From CAWIOX01 sp963837775 (GTDB lineage Bacteria; Pseudomonadota; Gammaproteobacteria; Burkholderiales; Burkholderiaceae_D): a DNA stretch of 64,000 bases. The first letter of the stretch is position 1. Each line of letters starts with the position of its first letter. The DNA lies in the NCBI GenBank assembly GCA_963837775.1, contig CAWIOX010000010.1:28803-92802 (forward strand), read 5' to 3'. Positions 24,465 through 34,198 of this stretch are shown here, one piece after another. The notes under the pieces were generated by a model. It was given only the letters and a program-made list of their open reading frames with translations, was not told where the DNA came from and did no database searches. The translations under genes were made by a program, and so were the position numbers.

Positions 24465-26091
24465 TCAGGCGTCGAGCCAGACGTGCTCGGCAGAACGTAT
24501 AGCCCATGAGGCCGCCGATCGGATGCGAGCCGTAGCCTTTGAGCTTGTTGCTGAAGCCGTCGAGCGAGTGGATGAACATCGGAATCCCGACGCCACAGCC
24601 TTCATGCACCAGTCACCTGCATGTCGGCATACATCTGCTTGCGCTTGGCTTCATTGGTTTCGCCGCGCGCCGCATCCAGCAACTGGTCGAACTTCTCGTT
24701 TTTCCAGCCCGACACGTTCGTCGGCGAATTGGACTTGTAGAACAGCGTGAACATCAGGTCGACCGTCGGGCGTGGATTGATGTTGCCGAAGGACAGCGGA
24801 TGCTTGGCCCAGTGGTTCGACCAGTAGCCGTCCGCCGGCATGCGCTTGATGTCCAGGTTCAGGCCAATCTTCTGCGCTGTCAATTGCATGATCTGCGCCA
24901 TCTCGACCGAACCGGTAGCGGCCGTCGATGCTACGAGGGGCAGGGTCATGCCGGCCATGCCGGATTTCTGCAGGTGGAACTTGGCCTTGTCCAGGTCGAG
25001 CGCGCGTTGCGGCAAGCCGGCAAAGTAGAAACGGCTTGAGGGCTGGACCGGCTGGTCGTTGGCGATGGTGCCGTAACCGCGCATGGACACCTTGCGGATC
25101 TGTTCGCGGTCCAGCATGTATTTCATCGCCAGCACGAAATTCGGATTCTTCACCGGACCGAGATTGTCGCGCATGATGATGTCGGTGTAATGGCCGGTCT
25201 TCGATTCGAACAGCGTGCAGCCGGACTGCGGCCGTAAAGCTCGCCGCCGAGCGCGGGTTGATGCCATTGATCAGATGCACATCGCCCGACAGCAGCGCAT
25301 TCATGCGCGCGGCCTCATCGGGAATCGAGAAGTATTCGATCTCATCGAGGTAGGGCTTGCCCGGCTTCCAGTAGTCTTCGTTGCGTACGCTGATCGAGCG
25401 CACGCCCGGCCGGAATTCCTTGCACTTGTACGGACCGGTGCCGATCGCAGTGGAGAAATCGGTCGTGCCGTCCTTGATGATCGAGAAATGGGTAGTGCCC
25501 AGCAGTGCCGGCAGGTCAACATTCGCTGAATTCAGCTTGATCTGGAGTTCGTTCGGGCCGGTCGCCTTGATTTCCTCGAACTCTTCGGCCACCGCCTTGA
25601 CTTTGGATGCGGTGGCAGGATTCTTGTGGCGCAGTCAGGGAATACACCACGTCGGCCGAGGTCAGCGGCTTGCCGTCATGGAAGCGCACATCCTTGCGCA
25701 GCTTGATGGTCCACAGCGCCCCGTCCTTGGTGCTGACCGATTCGGCCAGCGCCATCTGCGGGGTGAGCTTGGTGTCGATGGTGGTCAGGCAGTTGTAGAA
25801 CATGAAGTGGCGCACGTAGTCGGCAATGTTGCCGCCCTTGGCCGGATCGAGCGTGTCTGCGGTGGACCCTGCGCCGACGGCGACGCGGATCTTGCCGCCC
25901 TTCTTCGGGGTCTGGGCAAAGGCGGTGCCGGCGTGCGTGAGCAAGCCGCCGGCGGTGGAGGCAAGCATGCCGCCCGCCAGAAGAGTGCGCATCACATCGC
26001 GGCGCGAGACGCCGCGTTTGATGTCATCGACGATGCGGTCGGTGAGCTCGGAATGCTGCGGGTTGACGATGTCGAATTTCTTGTCGCTCAT
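24465..26091 (-). pseudogene. family-5 solute-binding protein with four +1 frameshifts
   Basis: This gene parallels 11714-13336 along its whole length (start MSDKKFDIVNPQHSELTDRI, Tat signal SRRDVMRTLLAGG, end near 24465). Comparing bases of the two copies shows single-base insertions near 25635 (GCAGTCAGG for GCAGCAGG), 25230, 24614 (CCAGTCACC for CCATCACC) and 24499 (GGCAGAACG for GGCGAACG). Each interrupts the frame. No other large damage is seen, so loss is recent or the indels are sequence errors. It sits directly before dppBC, where the transporter's own binding protein is expected. Confidence 0.9.
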
Positions 26092-26193
26092 GTTTGTCTC
26101 CTCAAGAGTCTTGAATTGAATATTCCTGAAATATCTTTATTACTGACGTTGTTTTCCATCACTACCAGATTGCGTCGATCCAAGCCTTTCCGA

Positions 26194-27472
26194 TCAATGC
26201 AACCAGTCCTGCAACCGATAATAGGCGCCTACGATCGGCAAAAACCAGGGCTTGCCGAAATGCCCGGGGATCGCCGGCCACGCCAGCTCCCGCCATGGAT
26301 TCAGTTCGGGGCGGCCGGCCATCACATCGGCCATCACCTGCCCCATGTGCACGGACATCTGCACGCCATGTCCGCTGTATCCCGTCGAGTAGTACATTCC
26401 GCGATGCTCGCCCGCACGCGGCAGAGCGATCCGCCGTCATGTCGACCAGTCCGCCCCAGCAGTAGTCGATGCCCACGCCGCGCAGCTCCGGGAAGAACTC
26501 TTCCATCGCGGCGCGCAGGATGTGCCCGCTCTTCTGGTCGGAGCGTGGATTGGACATCGCAAAACGCGCGCGCCCGCCGAAGATCAAACGATTGTCCGGC
26601 GAGAGGCGGAAGTAGTTGCCGATGTTCTTCGAGGTAACGTAGTTGCGGCGTTGCGGCAGCAGGCGATCGAGCAAGGCATTGTCCAGCGGTTCGGTACCGA
26701 TGATGAAACTGCCCACCGAGATCATGCGGCGGCGGAAATAAGAGAACGGACCCGTGCGGGAATTTCCCGTGGCCAGCAGCACTTGTTTGGCATCGAGGGT
26801 ACCGCGAGCGCTGGTGACGCGGAAGCCGCCATCGGAAAGGCGCTCCAGCCCGGTTACCGGCGCATTTTCAACAACACGTGCTCCGTTTCGGGCAGCGGCC
26901 TCTGCCAGCCCTACGCCAAACTTGCCTACGTGCAGCTGCGCACTGGCTTTCTGCAGCAGCCCGCCAAAGAATTTGTCGGAACCGATTTCAGACCGGATGC
27001 GGGCCGCCGGCACCATCTCGGCATGCGGGTCGACCTCGCGGCGCAGCAGGTCGCAGGCGCGCGCCAGCTTGTCGTAGTGCTCAGGCTTGGCGGCCAGCTT
27101 GAGCTTGCCGACACGCTTGAAGTCGCAGGCGATGCTCTCCTGCTCGACCAGCGCCTCGACCGTATGGAACGCCGCGTCGTAAGCCTGGTAGAAGGCGCGT
27201 GCCTTCTCCACGCCGAGACGCCCGGCGAGCGCGCCGAAATCATGCGCTGTGCCGCTGCTGCAGTGGCCGCCATTGCGGCCGGACGCCTCGCCCACGACGC
27301 GGCCCGCTTCGAGCACGACCACGGAGGCGCCGCGCTTGGCCAGCGCGAGTGCTGCCGACAAGCCGGTAAAGCCCGCCCCGACTACAACGACATCGGCACG
27401 TCCTGATACCGGTCCTTGCGCACCGCTGGTGAAGGCAGGTGCGGTATCTAGCCAATAGGATTCCAGTTTCAT
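26194..27472 (-). pseudogene. FAD-dependent oxidase, PuuB/DadA type, one frameshift
   Basis: The frame begins MKLESYWLDTAPAFTSGA, a PuuB-like start, with the FAD motif VVVVGAGFTGLSAALALAKRG and GEASGRNGGHCSSG. It runs to GGLVDMTADR. Near 26432 one extra base (CGCTCTGCC for CGCCTGCC) shifts it. The end then continues in another frame as GMYYSTGYSGHGVQMSVHMG to YYRLQDWLH-stop at 26194. Joined, it gives about 426 residues, normal for gamma-glutamylputrescine oxidase-like enzymes that oxidise amines to aldehydes. An aldehyde dehydrogenase gene follows upstream in the same direction. Confidence 0.87.
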
Positions 27473-27518
27473 CGCTGCGTCCTGTCTTGGTGGCTTTCCG
27501 GGTTCATGGGCATCGTGC

Positions 27519-28190
27519 TTACAGACCGACCAGAGCCGGCAGGCCGCTCAGGTCCTTCATTTCGTGGGCGCCCCAGACCGGCCAGCTCGGCTCGTGGCCG
27601 CGCGCGATGAACGCCCTGTTCTTGATGCCGATGTCGTCCGCCGACAGGTGGTCGTAGCGATAGCTCGACGACACATGCAGGATGTCTTCCGGGTTGCAGC
27701 CCAACTGATCGATCATGTATTCGAAGGCCTGCAGACGCGGCTTGTAGGCTTGCGCTTGCTGCGCGGTGTAGACGCGGTGGAACGGCGCACCCAGCTTCTC
27801 GACGCTGTACTGGATCTGCTCATCCATCGCGTTGGAGAGAATCACCAGCTTGTATTCCTTGGCCAGCTTGGCCAGCGCAGTCGGGAACGTCCGGCCACGG
27901 ATTCCAGGTCGGCACGGCTTTGTAAAACTCCAGGCCTTCATTGTCGCGGCATTCGACACCCAGCGGCGGCAGGTGCGCTCGACGGAATTGCACAGGATCT
28001 CGTCGTACGGCCTCCAGTCGCCCATCACCTCATCCAGGCGATAGCTGCGCGAAGTCGGTCGTGAACTGCGGCATCTTCTCGGGAGAGACGCGGTCGGCGA
28101 ACAGCTTTTCCATCGTCTCCTTCATCTGGAAGTTGATCAGCGTTCCGTAGCAATCGAAGGAGATGTATTTCGGCCTCAAGTTGGTAGTCA
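27519..28190 (-). pseudogene. HAD hydrolase paralogue with three frameshifts
   Basis: The start MTTNLRPKYISFDCYGTLINF matches the HAD protein at 10096-10809. The frame breaks near 28047 (before YRLDEVMGDWRPYDEI), near 27970 (one C missing in CGCCGC-TGGG) and near 27893 (one extra C before GACTGCGC), then is stable through LVILSNAMDEQI, AQAYKPRLQAFEYMIDQLG and VSSSYRYDHLSADDIG to the end. All catalytic motifs survive in one frame or another. The operon context (oxidase, HAD, aldehyde dehydrogenase) differs from that of the intact paralogue. Confidence 0.85.
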
Positions 28191-28524
28191 TGGTTCAGGT
28201 TCCTTTGTTTGACAATTTCGTGCCTACGGCGTCGCTACATCCGGTCGGCGGCTCTGTTTTTGGAAGCACGTTCACGCTTGCAATTTGCGCTCTTCGGAAC
28301 GTCGTCTTCTGTGAGTATTACATCACGCGCGCCCTGCCTGAATGTCTCGTTTAGACGCTGCCCAAACACTGAATCGGCGGTATTTTGGGTGGTGCGCAGC
28401 ATAATTTGCTGCGCACAAAATCGACTGTTTCAGCGGCTGTGTCAGCACGGCCGCAGCGATCCGCTTTCCGCCCTCAACGCGGGTGAAAATGCTCTCACCA
28501 GCAGACCATGCCGACGCACGCATC
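28191..28524. other. intergenic with a perfect palindrome
   Basis: There is no gene here between the aldehyde dehydrogenase stop and the HAD paralogue start. GTGCGCAGCA-TAATT-TGCTGCGCAC at 28392-28416 is a perfect 10-bp dyad. AAAA follows on the plus strand and there is no T-run on either strand, so it looks more like an operator than a terminator. Confidence 0.5.
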
Positions 28525-30010
28525 TCAGGCTTCCTTCGCAAAATCAACGAGCACGCTCTTGAAGCGCAGGTTTGCCTCGTACGCCTGGCGACCGAGGTCC
28601 TTGCCGATGCCGGAGCGTTTGTAGCCGCCGGTCGGAATCACGAAGTCCGAGGTGCGGCCGTAACGGTTGATCCATACAGTGCCGGCCTCGATGCCGCGCG
28701 CCATGCGCAATGCACGGCCGATGTCGGCGGTGTGGATGCCGGCTGCCAGGCCATAGTCCGGATGGTCGGCCAGCACCAGCGCCTCATCCTCATCATCGAA
28801 GACCTGCACCGTCATCACCGGCCCGAAAATTTCGGTTTTTACCGCTTCCATGCGATGGTCGACATTGGTCAGGATGGTCGGCTGGTAGAACGCACCATCG
28901 GTCCCGGTCGATACGCGCCGGCCGCCGGCGACAAGCTGGCCGCCGTCGGCTACCGTGCGCTGCACGATGCCGTCTATCCGCTCCATTTCCCGCTTCGAAA
29001 TGATCGGGCACAAGCTAGTGTCAGCTTCCCAGGTATTGCCCGCCTTGAGCTCCGCAAAAATTGCGGAAAGACGCTCGATGAACCGGTCGGCAATCGCGCG
29101 CTGCACGATCAGGCGCGAACCGGCCACGCACACTTGGCCGGCATTGATCGTGATGGCACGGGCGACGGTGCGGGCCGTCTTTTCCAAATCGGGCACATCG
29201 GCGAACACAAGCTGTGGGCTCTTGCCGCCCAGTTCCAGCGTCACCGACTTGGTGCCGTTTTCCGCGCATGCCGCCATGATGGCTGCGCCGGTTTTGGTGG
29301 AGCCGGTGAAGGTGACTTTCGAAATCCGGGGATGGCGGCACAGAGGCATCGCCGGTCACGCGGCCATCACCCTGCACGATGTTGAAGATCCCCGCCGGCA
29401 TGCCGGCCTCGATCGCCAGTTCGGCAATGCGCAGCACGCTGAACGGCGTCATCTCGGATGGCTTGAGGACGACGGCATTTCCTGCTGCCAATGCCGGCGC
29501 CACTTTCCACGATGCCATCACCAGCGGCAAGTTCCAGGGCGCGATGGCGGCGATGACGCCGTAAGGTTCGGCGATGGTCATGCCGAGATGGTCGGTGCGC
29601 GTCGGCGCGACGTCGCCACCGATCTTGTCCGCCCACTCCGCAAAGAAGCGGATGCCGTCCGCGGTGAACGGCACATCCCAGCTTGCGACATCCTTGACCG
29701 GCCGCGTCGAACCGACCGCCTCAAGCTGGGCCAGGGTCTTCACATCGGCATCGATCAGATCCGCCCAGCGGCGCAGGATGCGCGCACGGTCACGTGGCGC
29801 GCAGCGTGCCCAGTCGCTGGTCTTGAAGGCGCGCCAGGAATCCTGCACCGCCTGGTCGACGATATCCGCATCCGCCACCGGCAGGCCGGCATAAACTTTG
29901 CCATCGGAGGGGCGTCTCACATCGAGCGTATCCGCCCTGCCCTCCACATAACGTCCGCCGATAAAATGTGCACTGCGGACCACCACCTGATCCGGGTCGA
30001 AGCTTTTCAT
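28525..30010 (-). pseudogene. aldehyde dehydrogenase, one frameshift
   Basis: The start MKSFDPDQVVVRSAHFIGGR at 30010 leads to the cofactor motif AIAPWNLPLVMASWKVAPAL and KPSEMTPFSV. Near 29340 one extra T (GCCTCTGTG for GCCCTGTG) shifts the frame at VTGDA. It resumes as LCRHPRISKVTFTGSTKTG, catalytic Glu in TLELGGKSPQ, catalytic Cys in NAGQVCVAGSRL, and end VLVDFAKEA. About 494 residues when joined. It is closely similar to 34199-35674. It probably oxidises the aldehyde produced by the neighbouring amine oxidase. Confidence 0.88.
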
Positions 30011-30326
30011 CACCAATCCTTTCAATGTATGCGAACAGGACCGGCTCGAGGATTTTTGCCAGCCCGACTGACTTTGACTAAATTGTAAGTTCGCTCCCCA
30101 AGCATTTTCTGCGGTCTCGCCCACCCTGGACGGCACAAGCTTTCGTTCTGAGGCAGCAGACGGCTGATCGTTTCGAATTGCATTTACCCCGTCGTCAAGC
30201 GCTCTTGCGTGTGGCAGGATGGTGCCGATTTGATGAGTCTCGTGAGCACGAAACGCAATCCGAAACCAGCGCAAAAGCAACGCCGCTTTTGTTGCTGCAG
30301 CAGCCAAGGCAGATGAGGAGCAAAGC
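30011..30326. other. divergent intergenic region
   Basis: This is 316 bp between divergent genes (aldehyde dehydrogenase to the left, GNAT to the right). It must hold both promoters. I see no clear dyad or small gene. Confidence 0.4.
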
Positions 30327-31190
30327 ATGAAAGATCGAAAGGCGAACAACGCCATCCAATACCGCAGGATGACGGCGGATGACTTGCCGGCGGCGCACAA
30401 GCTATCGCTGTCGGTGCTATGGCCGCACCGCCTGGAAGACTGGAAGTTCATTCATGAACTGGGCGAAGGCATCGTCGCCGAAGACGAATCCGGCATCATC
30501 GGCACGATGATGTGCTGGGTCCATGGACCCGACTTTGCGTCGCTGGGCATGATGATCATCGCGCCGGCGTATCAGCGCACCGGCGTCGGACGCGAACTTG
30601 CTTCCCGCATCCTGAAGCAAGTCGGCGATCGCACGCTGCTGCTGCATGCCACGGCAGGCGGCGTGAAATTTTGTGAAAGTTTCGGCTTCGAGCAGACCGG
30701 CTGGGTCCACCAGCATCAGGGCAGCGTCTTCCGCACACCGTTCGTGCCGCTCGGCGCGGGCGAACGGATCCGGCCCATCAGTCCCCGGGATGAACCCGCG
30801 CTCGCCGACATGTCCAGGCGTGCCGTCGGCATGCCGCGCGCAACCGTGCTCAAGCATCTGATGGACGTAGCGAACATCGTCGCCATCGATCGCTACGGCG
30901 AACTGGTCGGCTTCGCGGCGCTGCGCAAGTTCGGACACGGCTATGTGATCGGTCCGGTCGTCGCGCCCGATGTCGAACGTGCCAAGGCCTTGATCGCGCA
31001 CTGGGCAGGCACACATGCCGGCTCCTTCGTCCGTCTCGACGTACCCGGCAGCAGCGGCCTCAGCCCGTGGCTCACCGAGATGGGGTTGGTCCAGGCCGAA
31101 GCAACGGTGCACACAATGGCACGAGGCGAACCGCCGCGGCCTGACCCCTCGGTCACGCGCTTTGCGCTGCTCAGCCAGTCGATCGGCTAG
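30327..31190 (+). CDS. GNAT acetyltransferase with duplicated domain, copy 1
   Basis: This 287-residue protein starts MKDRKANNAIQYRRMTADDL. The acetyl-CoA site is in LGMMIIAPAYQRTGVGRELA (R/QxxGxG/A pattern QRTGVG). A second, degenerate acetyltransferase half (YGELVGFAALRKFGHGYVIG) follows, as in the two-domain DUF/GNAT proteins linked to amino-acid catabolism. A paralogue begins 125 bases downstream. The N-terminal PHRLEDWKF segment is shared by both. The acceptor amine is unknown. Spacing suggests co-transcription with the next two genes. Confidence 0.87.
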   Translation: MKDRKANNAIQYRRMTADDLPAAHKLSLSVLWPHRLEDWKFIHELGEGIVAEDESGIIGTMMCWVHGPDFASLGMMIIAPAYQRTGVGRELASRILKQVGDRTLLLHATAGGVKFCESFGFEQTGWVHQHQGSVFRTPFVPLGAGERIRPISPRDEPALADMSRRAVGMPRATVLKHLMDVANIVAIDRYGELVGFAALRKFGHGYVIGPVVAPDVERAKALIAHWAGTHAGSFVRLDVPGSSGLSPWLTEMGLVQAEATVHTMARGEPPRPDPSVTRFALLSQSIG

Positions 31191-31314
31191 TTGAAATCTC
31201 ACGGTGGGCAGGAAGCACGCCCGCCCCATGTTCAGACACTGCTTCCCGGTGGGTCCGCTACGCCCCTTCGTCGCCGGGACAGACGACTAATACCGGAAAA
31301 CACAGGAAAACACC

Positions 31315-32176
31315 ATGACAATCCAGACTACCAATACCGCAATCACTTACCGCCGAATGAACGAGAACGACTTGTCCGCAGCACTTGCGCTGTCGCAGGC
31401 TGTGCGCTGGCCACATCGTCTCGAAGATTGGCAATTCACCCTTCGCCTGGGCAGCGGCTTTGTTGCGGAGGAAGGCGGCGCAGTGATCGGCACCGGCCTG
31501 TACTGGAAGCAGGGAGACCGGCATGGGTCGCTGGGCATGATCATCGTTTCGCCGGAACATCAGGGCAAGGGCATCGGCCGCGAATTGATGAACCTGGTGC
31601 TGGAAGAACTTGGCAAGCGCTGCACACTGCTCATCGCCACGCCGGCCGGGCAGCCGCTCTATGAACGCCTCGGTTTCGCAGCGACGGGCGCCATCCACCA
31701 GCACCAGGGCATGATGGCTGCCGTCGCGCCCGTTACACTCGCTGCCGGGGAAAGCATCCGCCTGGCTGAACCGGGCGACATCGCAAAAATCATCGAACTT
31801 GCGAACCGCGCCACCGGCATGTCGCGCGACGAGTTGCTGAAACAGCTGCTCTCGATGGCGGAGGGTGTCGTGCTCGAACGCAATGGCGAACTTGCCGGCT
31901 TCTCCATCATGCGCCGCTTCGGCCGCGGCCATGCGATCGGACCAGTGCGTTGCCACCGACAGCGAACATGCCAAGGCACTGATCGCGTACTGGTCGAGCG
32001 CTTACGCTGGTTCATTCGTGCGCATCGATGTCACGGGAACAAGCGGTTTGGGCACCTGGCTCACGGAAGCGGGACTGGTTCAAGTCGATACCGGGGTGGC
32101 CATGGCACGTAACGGCGTGCCGCCGCAGGATGAAACCGTCAAGCAGTTTGCCATCGTCAACCAGGCGCTCTGCTGA
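31315..32176 (+). pseudogene. GNAT acetyltransferase with duplicated domain, copy 2, one frameshift
   Basis: MTIQTTNTAITYRRMNENDL starts the frame, and PHRLEDWQF and LGMIIVSPEHQGKGIGRELM parallel copy 1. At about 31950 one extra base shifts the frame after GHAIGPV. The continuation VATDSEHAKALIAYWSS to FAIVNQALC-stop is in the next frame and aligns with copy 1. Joined it is about 287 residues. Divergence between the copies is substantial, so the duplication is old while the frameshift is young or an error. Confidence 0.87.
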
Positions 32177-32235
32177 CGCATGAGGACATATGTGCCAATC
32201 CCATCAATAGATCGAAACACATAGAGGAATCACCC

Positions 32236-33408
32236 ATGTCGAGCAGCCATATCACCGATGAAAATTTCTGGGAACACATTCGCGAAGCTTATCCCAAGCA
32301 ACAACCGTTAATGAACCTAAACAATGCGGCGGTCAGTCCGCCACCGCTTGTCGTCGAACAGGCAATGATCGACGCCTATCGTCTGATCAGCCAGAATCCG
32401 GACGTCAACATGTGGAGCAAGCTCGACGCCGCGCTGCCGTCGATCAAGCAGCAACTCGCGGCATTGGCCGACTGCAGTCCAGATGAGATCGCGTTGAACC
32501 GAAACTCCTCGGAAGGCCTGTCCACGGCCATCTTCGGCATACCGCTGAATGCGGGTGATCAGGTACTGGTTTCGGCGTGGGATTATCCGAGCGTGCGCGC
32601 CGCATGGCTGCAGCGCCAGCAACGGGAAGGCATCGAGGTCGTGTCCGTCGATTTCGACCTGATGGCCAGCGACGACGCCGTCTTCAATGCATATGAAGAG
32701 GCGATCACGCCGCGCACTCGGGTCATGCAATTGACCCATATGTTCCACTGGACCGGGCGTGTCATACCGGCCAAGCGGCTCTGCCAGTTGGCCCGGTCTC
32801 GCGATATCGTCACGGTCGTGGATGGCGCCCAGACATTCGCGCAGATGCCGGTCAGCTTCCGCGACCTCGACTGCGACTTCTTCATCACCAGCCTCCACAA
32901 GTGGCTGGGCGCGCCGGTCGGCAACGGCATGCTGATCGTGAAGCAAAGCCGGATCGACAGCACCTGGCCATTACTGGCGCCGTTCGATCCACCGCCATTG
33001 GGGATCGACAAGTTCGATCACTGGAATCTCGGCACCTACAATTCGGCGGTGCAGGCGGGGATCGCGCCGGCGATCCGGTTTCATGAAGAGATTGGTGTCC
33101 GAAAGATCCATGCGCGATTGCAGGAATTGACCCGCTACTGGATCAACCTTGCGGGCGATATTTCTGGTTTCAGGCTGCACACGCCGCTGGATTCGGAAGA
33201 ACTGGGCGCAGTGAGCCTGTTCTCCATCGATGGCATGGATTCGAAGAAAATCGAGCAGGAACTGCGGCAAACCCATCGAGTGCATGTGAAATATCGCCAG
33301 GTCCGGGAGGTCGCAGGACTTCGCGTATCACCGCATCTCTATATGCTGAAAAGCGATCTTGACATCTTTGTCGATGCGCTCAGGCAGGTGGTCAAAAAGC
33401 AAGGCTAG
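32236..33408 (+). CDS. class V PLP-dependent aminotransferase / isopenicillin-N-epimerase-like
   Basis: This 390-residue fold-type I enzyme has its PLP lysine in FITSLHKWLGAPVGNG at about residue 222, the cofactor Asp in VVDGAQTFAQ and the substrate region MNLNNAAVSPPPLVVEQAM. It resembles the class V group including isopenicillin N epimerase, EgtE-like C-S lyases and cysteine desulfurase relatives. It follows the two GNAT genes closely (60 bases) on the same strand, preceded by AGAGGAATC. Reaction unknown; lyase, racemase or transaminase are all possible. Confidence 0.88.
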   Translation: MSSSHITDENFWEHIREAYPKQQPLMNLNNAAVSPPPLVVEQAMIDAYRLISQNPDVNMWSKLDAALPSIKQQLAALADCSPDEIALNRNSSEGLSTAIFGIPLNAGDQVLVSAWDYPSVRAAWLQRQQREGIEVVSVDFDLMASDDAVFNAYEEAITPRTRVMQLTHMFHWTGRVIPAKRLCQLARSRDIVTVVDGAQTFAQMPVSFRDLDCDFFITSLHKWLGAPVGNGMLIVKQSRIDSTWPLLAPFDPPPLGIDKFDHWNLGTYNSAVQAGIAPAIRFHEEIGVRKIHARLQELTRYWINLAGDISGFRLHTPLDSEELGAVSLFSIDGMDSKKIEQELRQTHRVHVKYRQVREVAGLRVSPHLYMLKSDLDIFVDALRQVVKKQG

Positions 33409-33413
33409 GGTCA

Positions 33414-33443
33414 GCCCGCCGACGGTATGACCCACCGGCGGGC
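33414..33443 (+). terminator. hairpin after the class V gene
   Basis: GCCCGCCG (33414-33421) pairs perfectly with CGGCGGGC (33436-33443) across a 14-base loop, 5 bases after the stop. There is no T-run, so termination would be weak or Rho-assisted. Confidence 0.45.
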
Positions 33444-33486
33444 GCTAGATCCGGCGCTCGCCGGACCGCAGGGTGGCCAGGTTCAC

Positions 33487-33756
33487 TTACTCCGGTCGAT
33501 CGACGATTGCCTCCGCCAGAGGACGCGGCCTCGTCAAGTTCTCCGGGCGCAGGATCTTGTCCAGCTCGCGCTTGCTGAGCAGCCCTCTGGCAAGCACGAG
33601 ATCGAGAATGGCGCTCCCACTCTCGAGCGCTTCCTTCGCAATCGCCGTGGCATTGCTGTAGCCGATACACGGATTTAGCGCGGTGATAATTCTGATGGAG
33701 CGCTCCACGCCCAGCCGCATCTGCTCGCAATTGGCCGTAATCCCGCTCACGCGCTT
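33487..33756 (-). pseudogene. aspartate ammonia-lyase C-terminal fragment
   Basis: The frame reads GITANCEQMRLGVERSIRII, then NPCIGYSNATAIAKEALESG and LDKILRPENLTRPR. This is nearly identical to the last 90 residues of the intact aspA at 37249-38730. Upstream of about 33756 the similarity stops at an IS6-like remnant. The catalytic SSIMPGKIN loop is absent. It marks one boundary of a duplication that also involves aldehyde dehydrogenase and deacylase genes. Confidence 0.85.
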
Positions 33757-33812
33757 GCAGGAGTTTTGCAGTTGGGTAGACTACTGCGTTTGGAAACAGA
33801 GGGCTAACCGAG

Positions 33813-33968
33813 ATGCTGAACACCAAAGGAATGCGATTTCCGATCGACGTTATTCTGGTGTGCATCCGCTGGTATGCGGCATATCCATTGAGCTACCGGC
33901 ATCTGGAGGAGATGATGCAAGAGCGCGGTGTGTTTGTCGACCATCCCACCCTTCCGCACCCGCCATGA
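33813..33968 (+). pseudogene. IS6-family transposase N-terminal fragment
   Basis: ATG 33813 begins MLNTKGMRFPIDVILVCIRW, then YAAYPLSYRHLEEMMQERGV. This is the conserved start of IS6/IS26-like transposases (RxPxxVI, WY, YPLSYRDLEEMM). After DHPTL it runs to a stop at 33966-33968. The DDE domain is missing. A possible element end, GGAGTTTTGCAGTTGG, lies about 50 bases before the ATG. The scrap sits exactly where the truncated aspA copy begins. Confidence 0.78.
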
Positions 33969-34198
33969 TCGCGCACAGCGCGATCACAAGGATATCGACG
34001 AGCGCGTGATCACATCAGCCAGTGACGCGCGGATCGTCAATGCCTCTCAGTCGTTGTACCAGGACCATGCCAGAATTCATGTCTGCTCCCGAATCAAAAT
34101 CAAGAGTAAACCCGATTTCCCGTTTGTTTACAATGCTCTGTGGCAACTCATTGTTTGTTAACGACTTTTAACGCTCCGGCCCTGAGCCCGGGTTGCGC
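33969..34198. other. intergenic after IS6 scrap
   Basis: Moderately AT-rich. There is no recognisable gene, hairpin or IS end beyond the transposase fragment. Confidence 0.35.
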
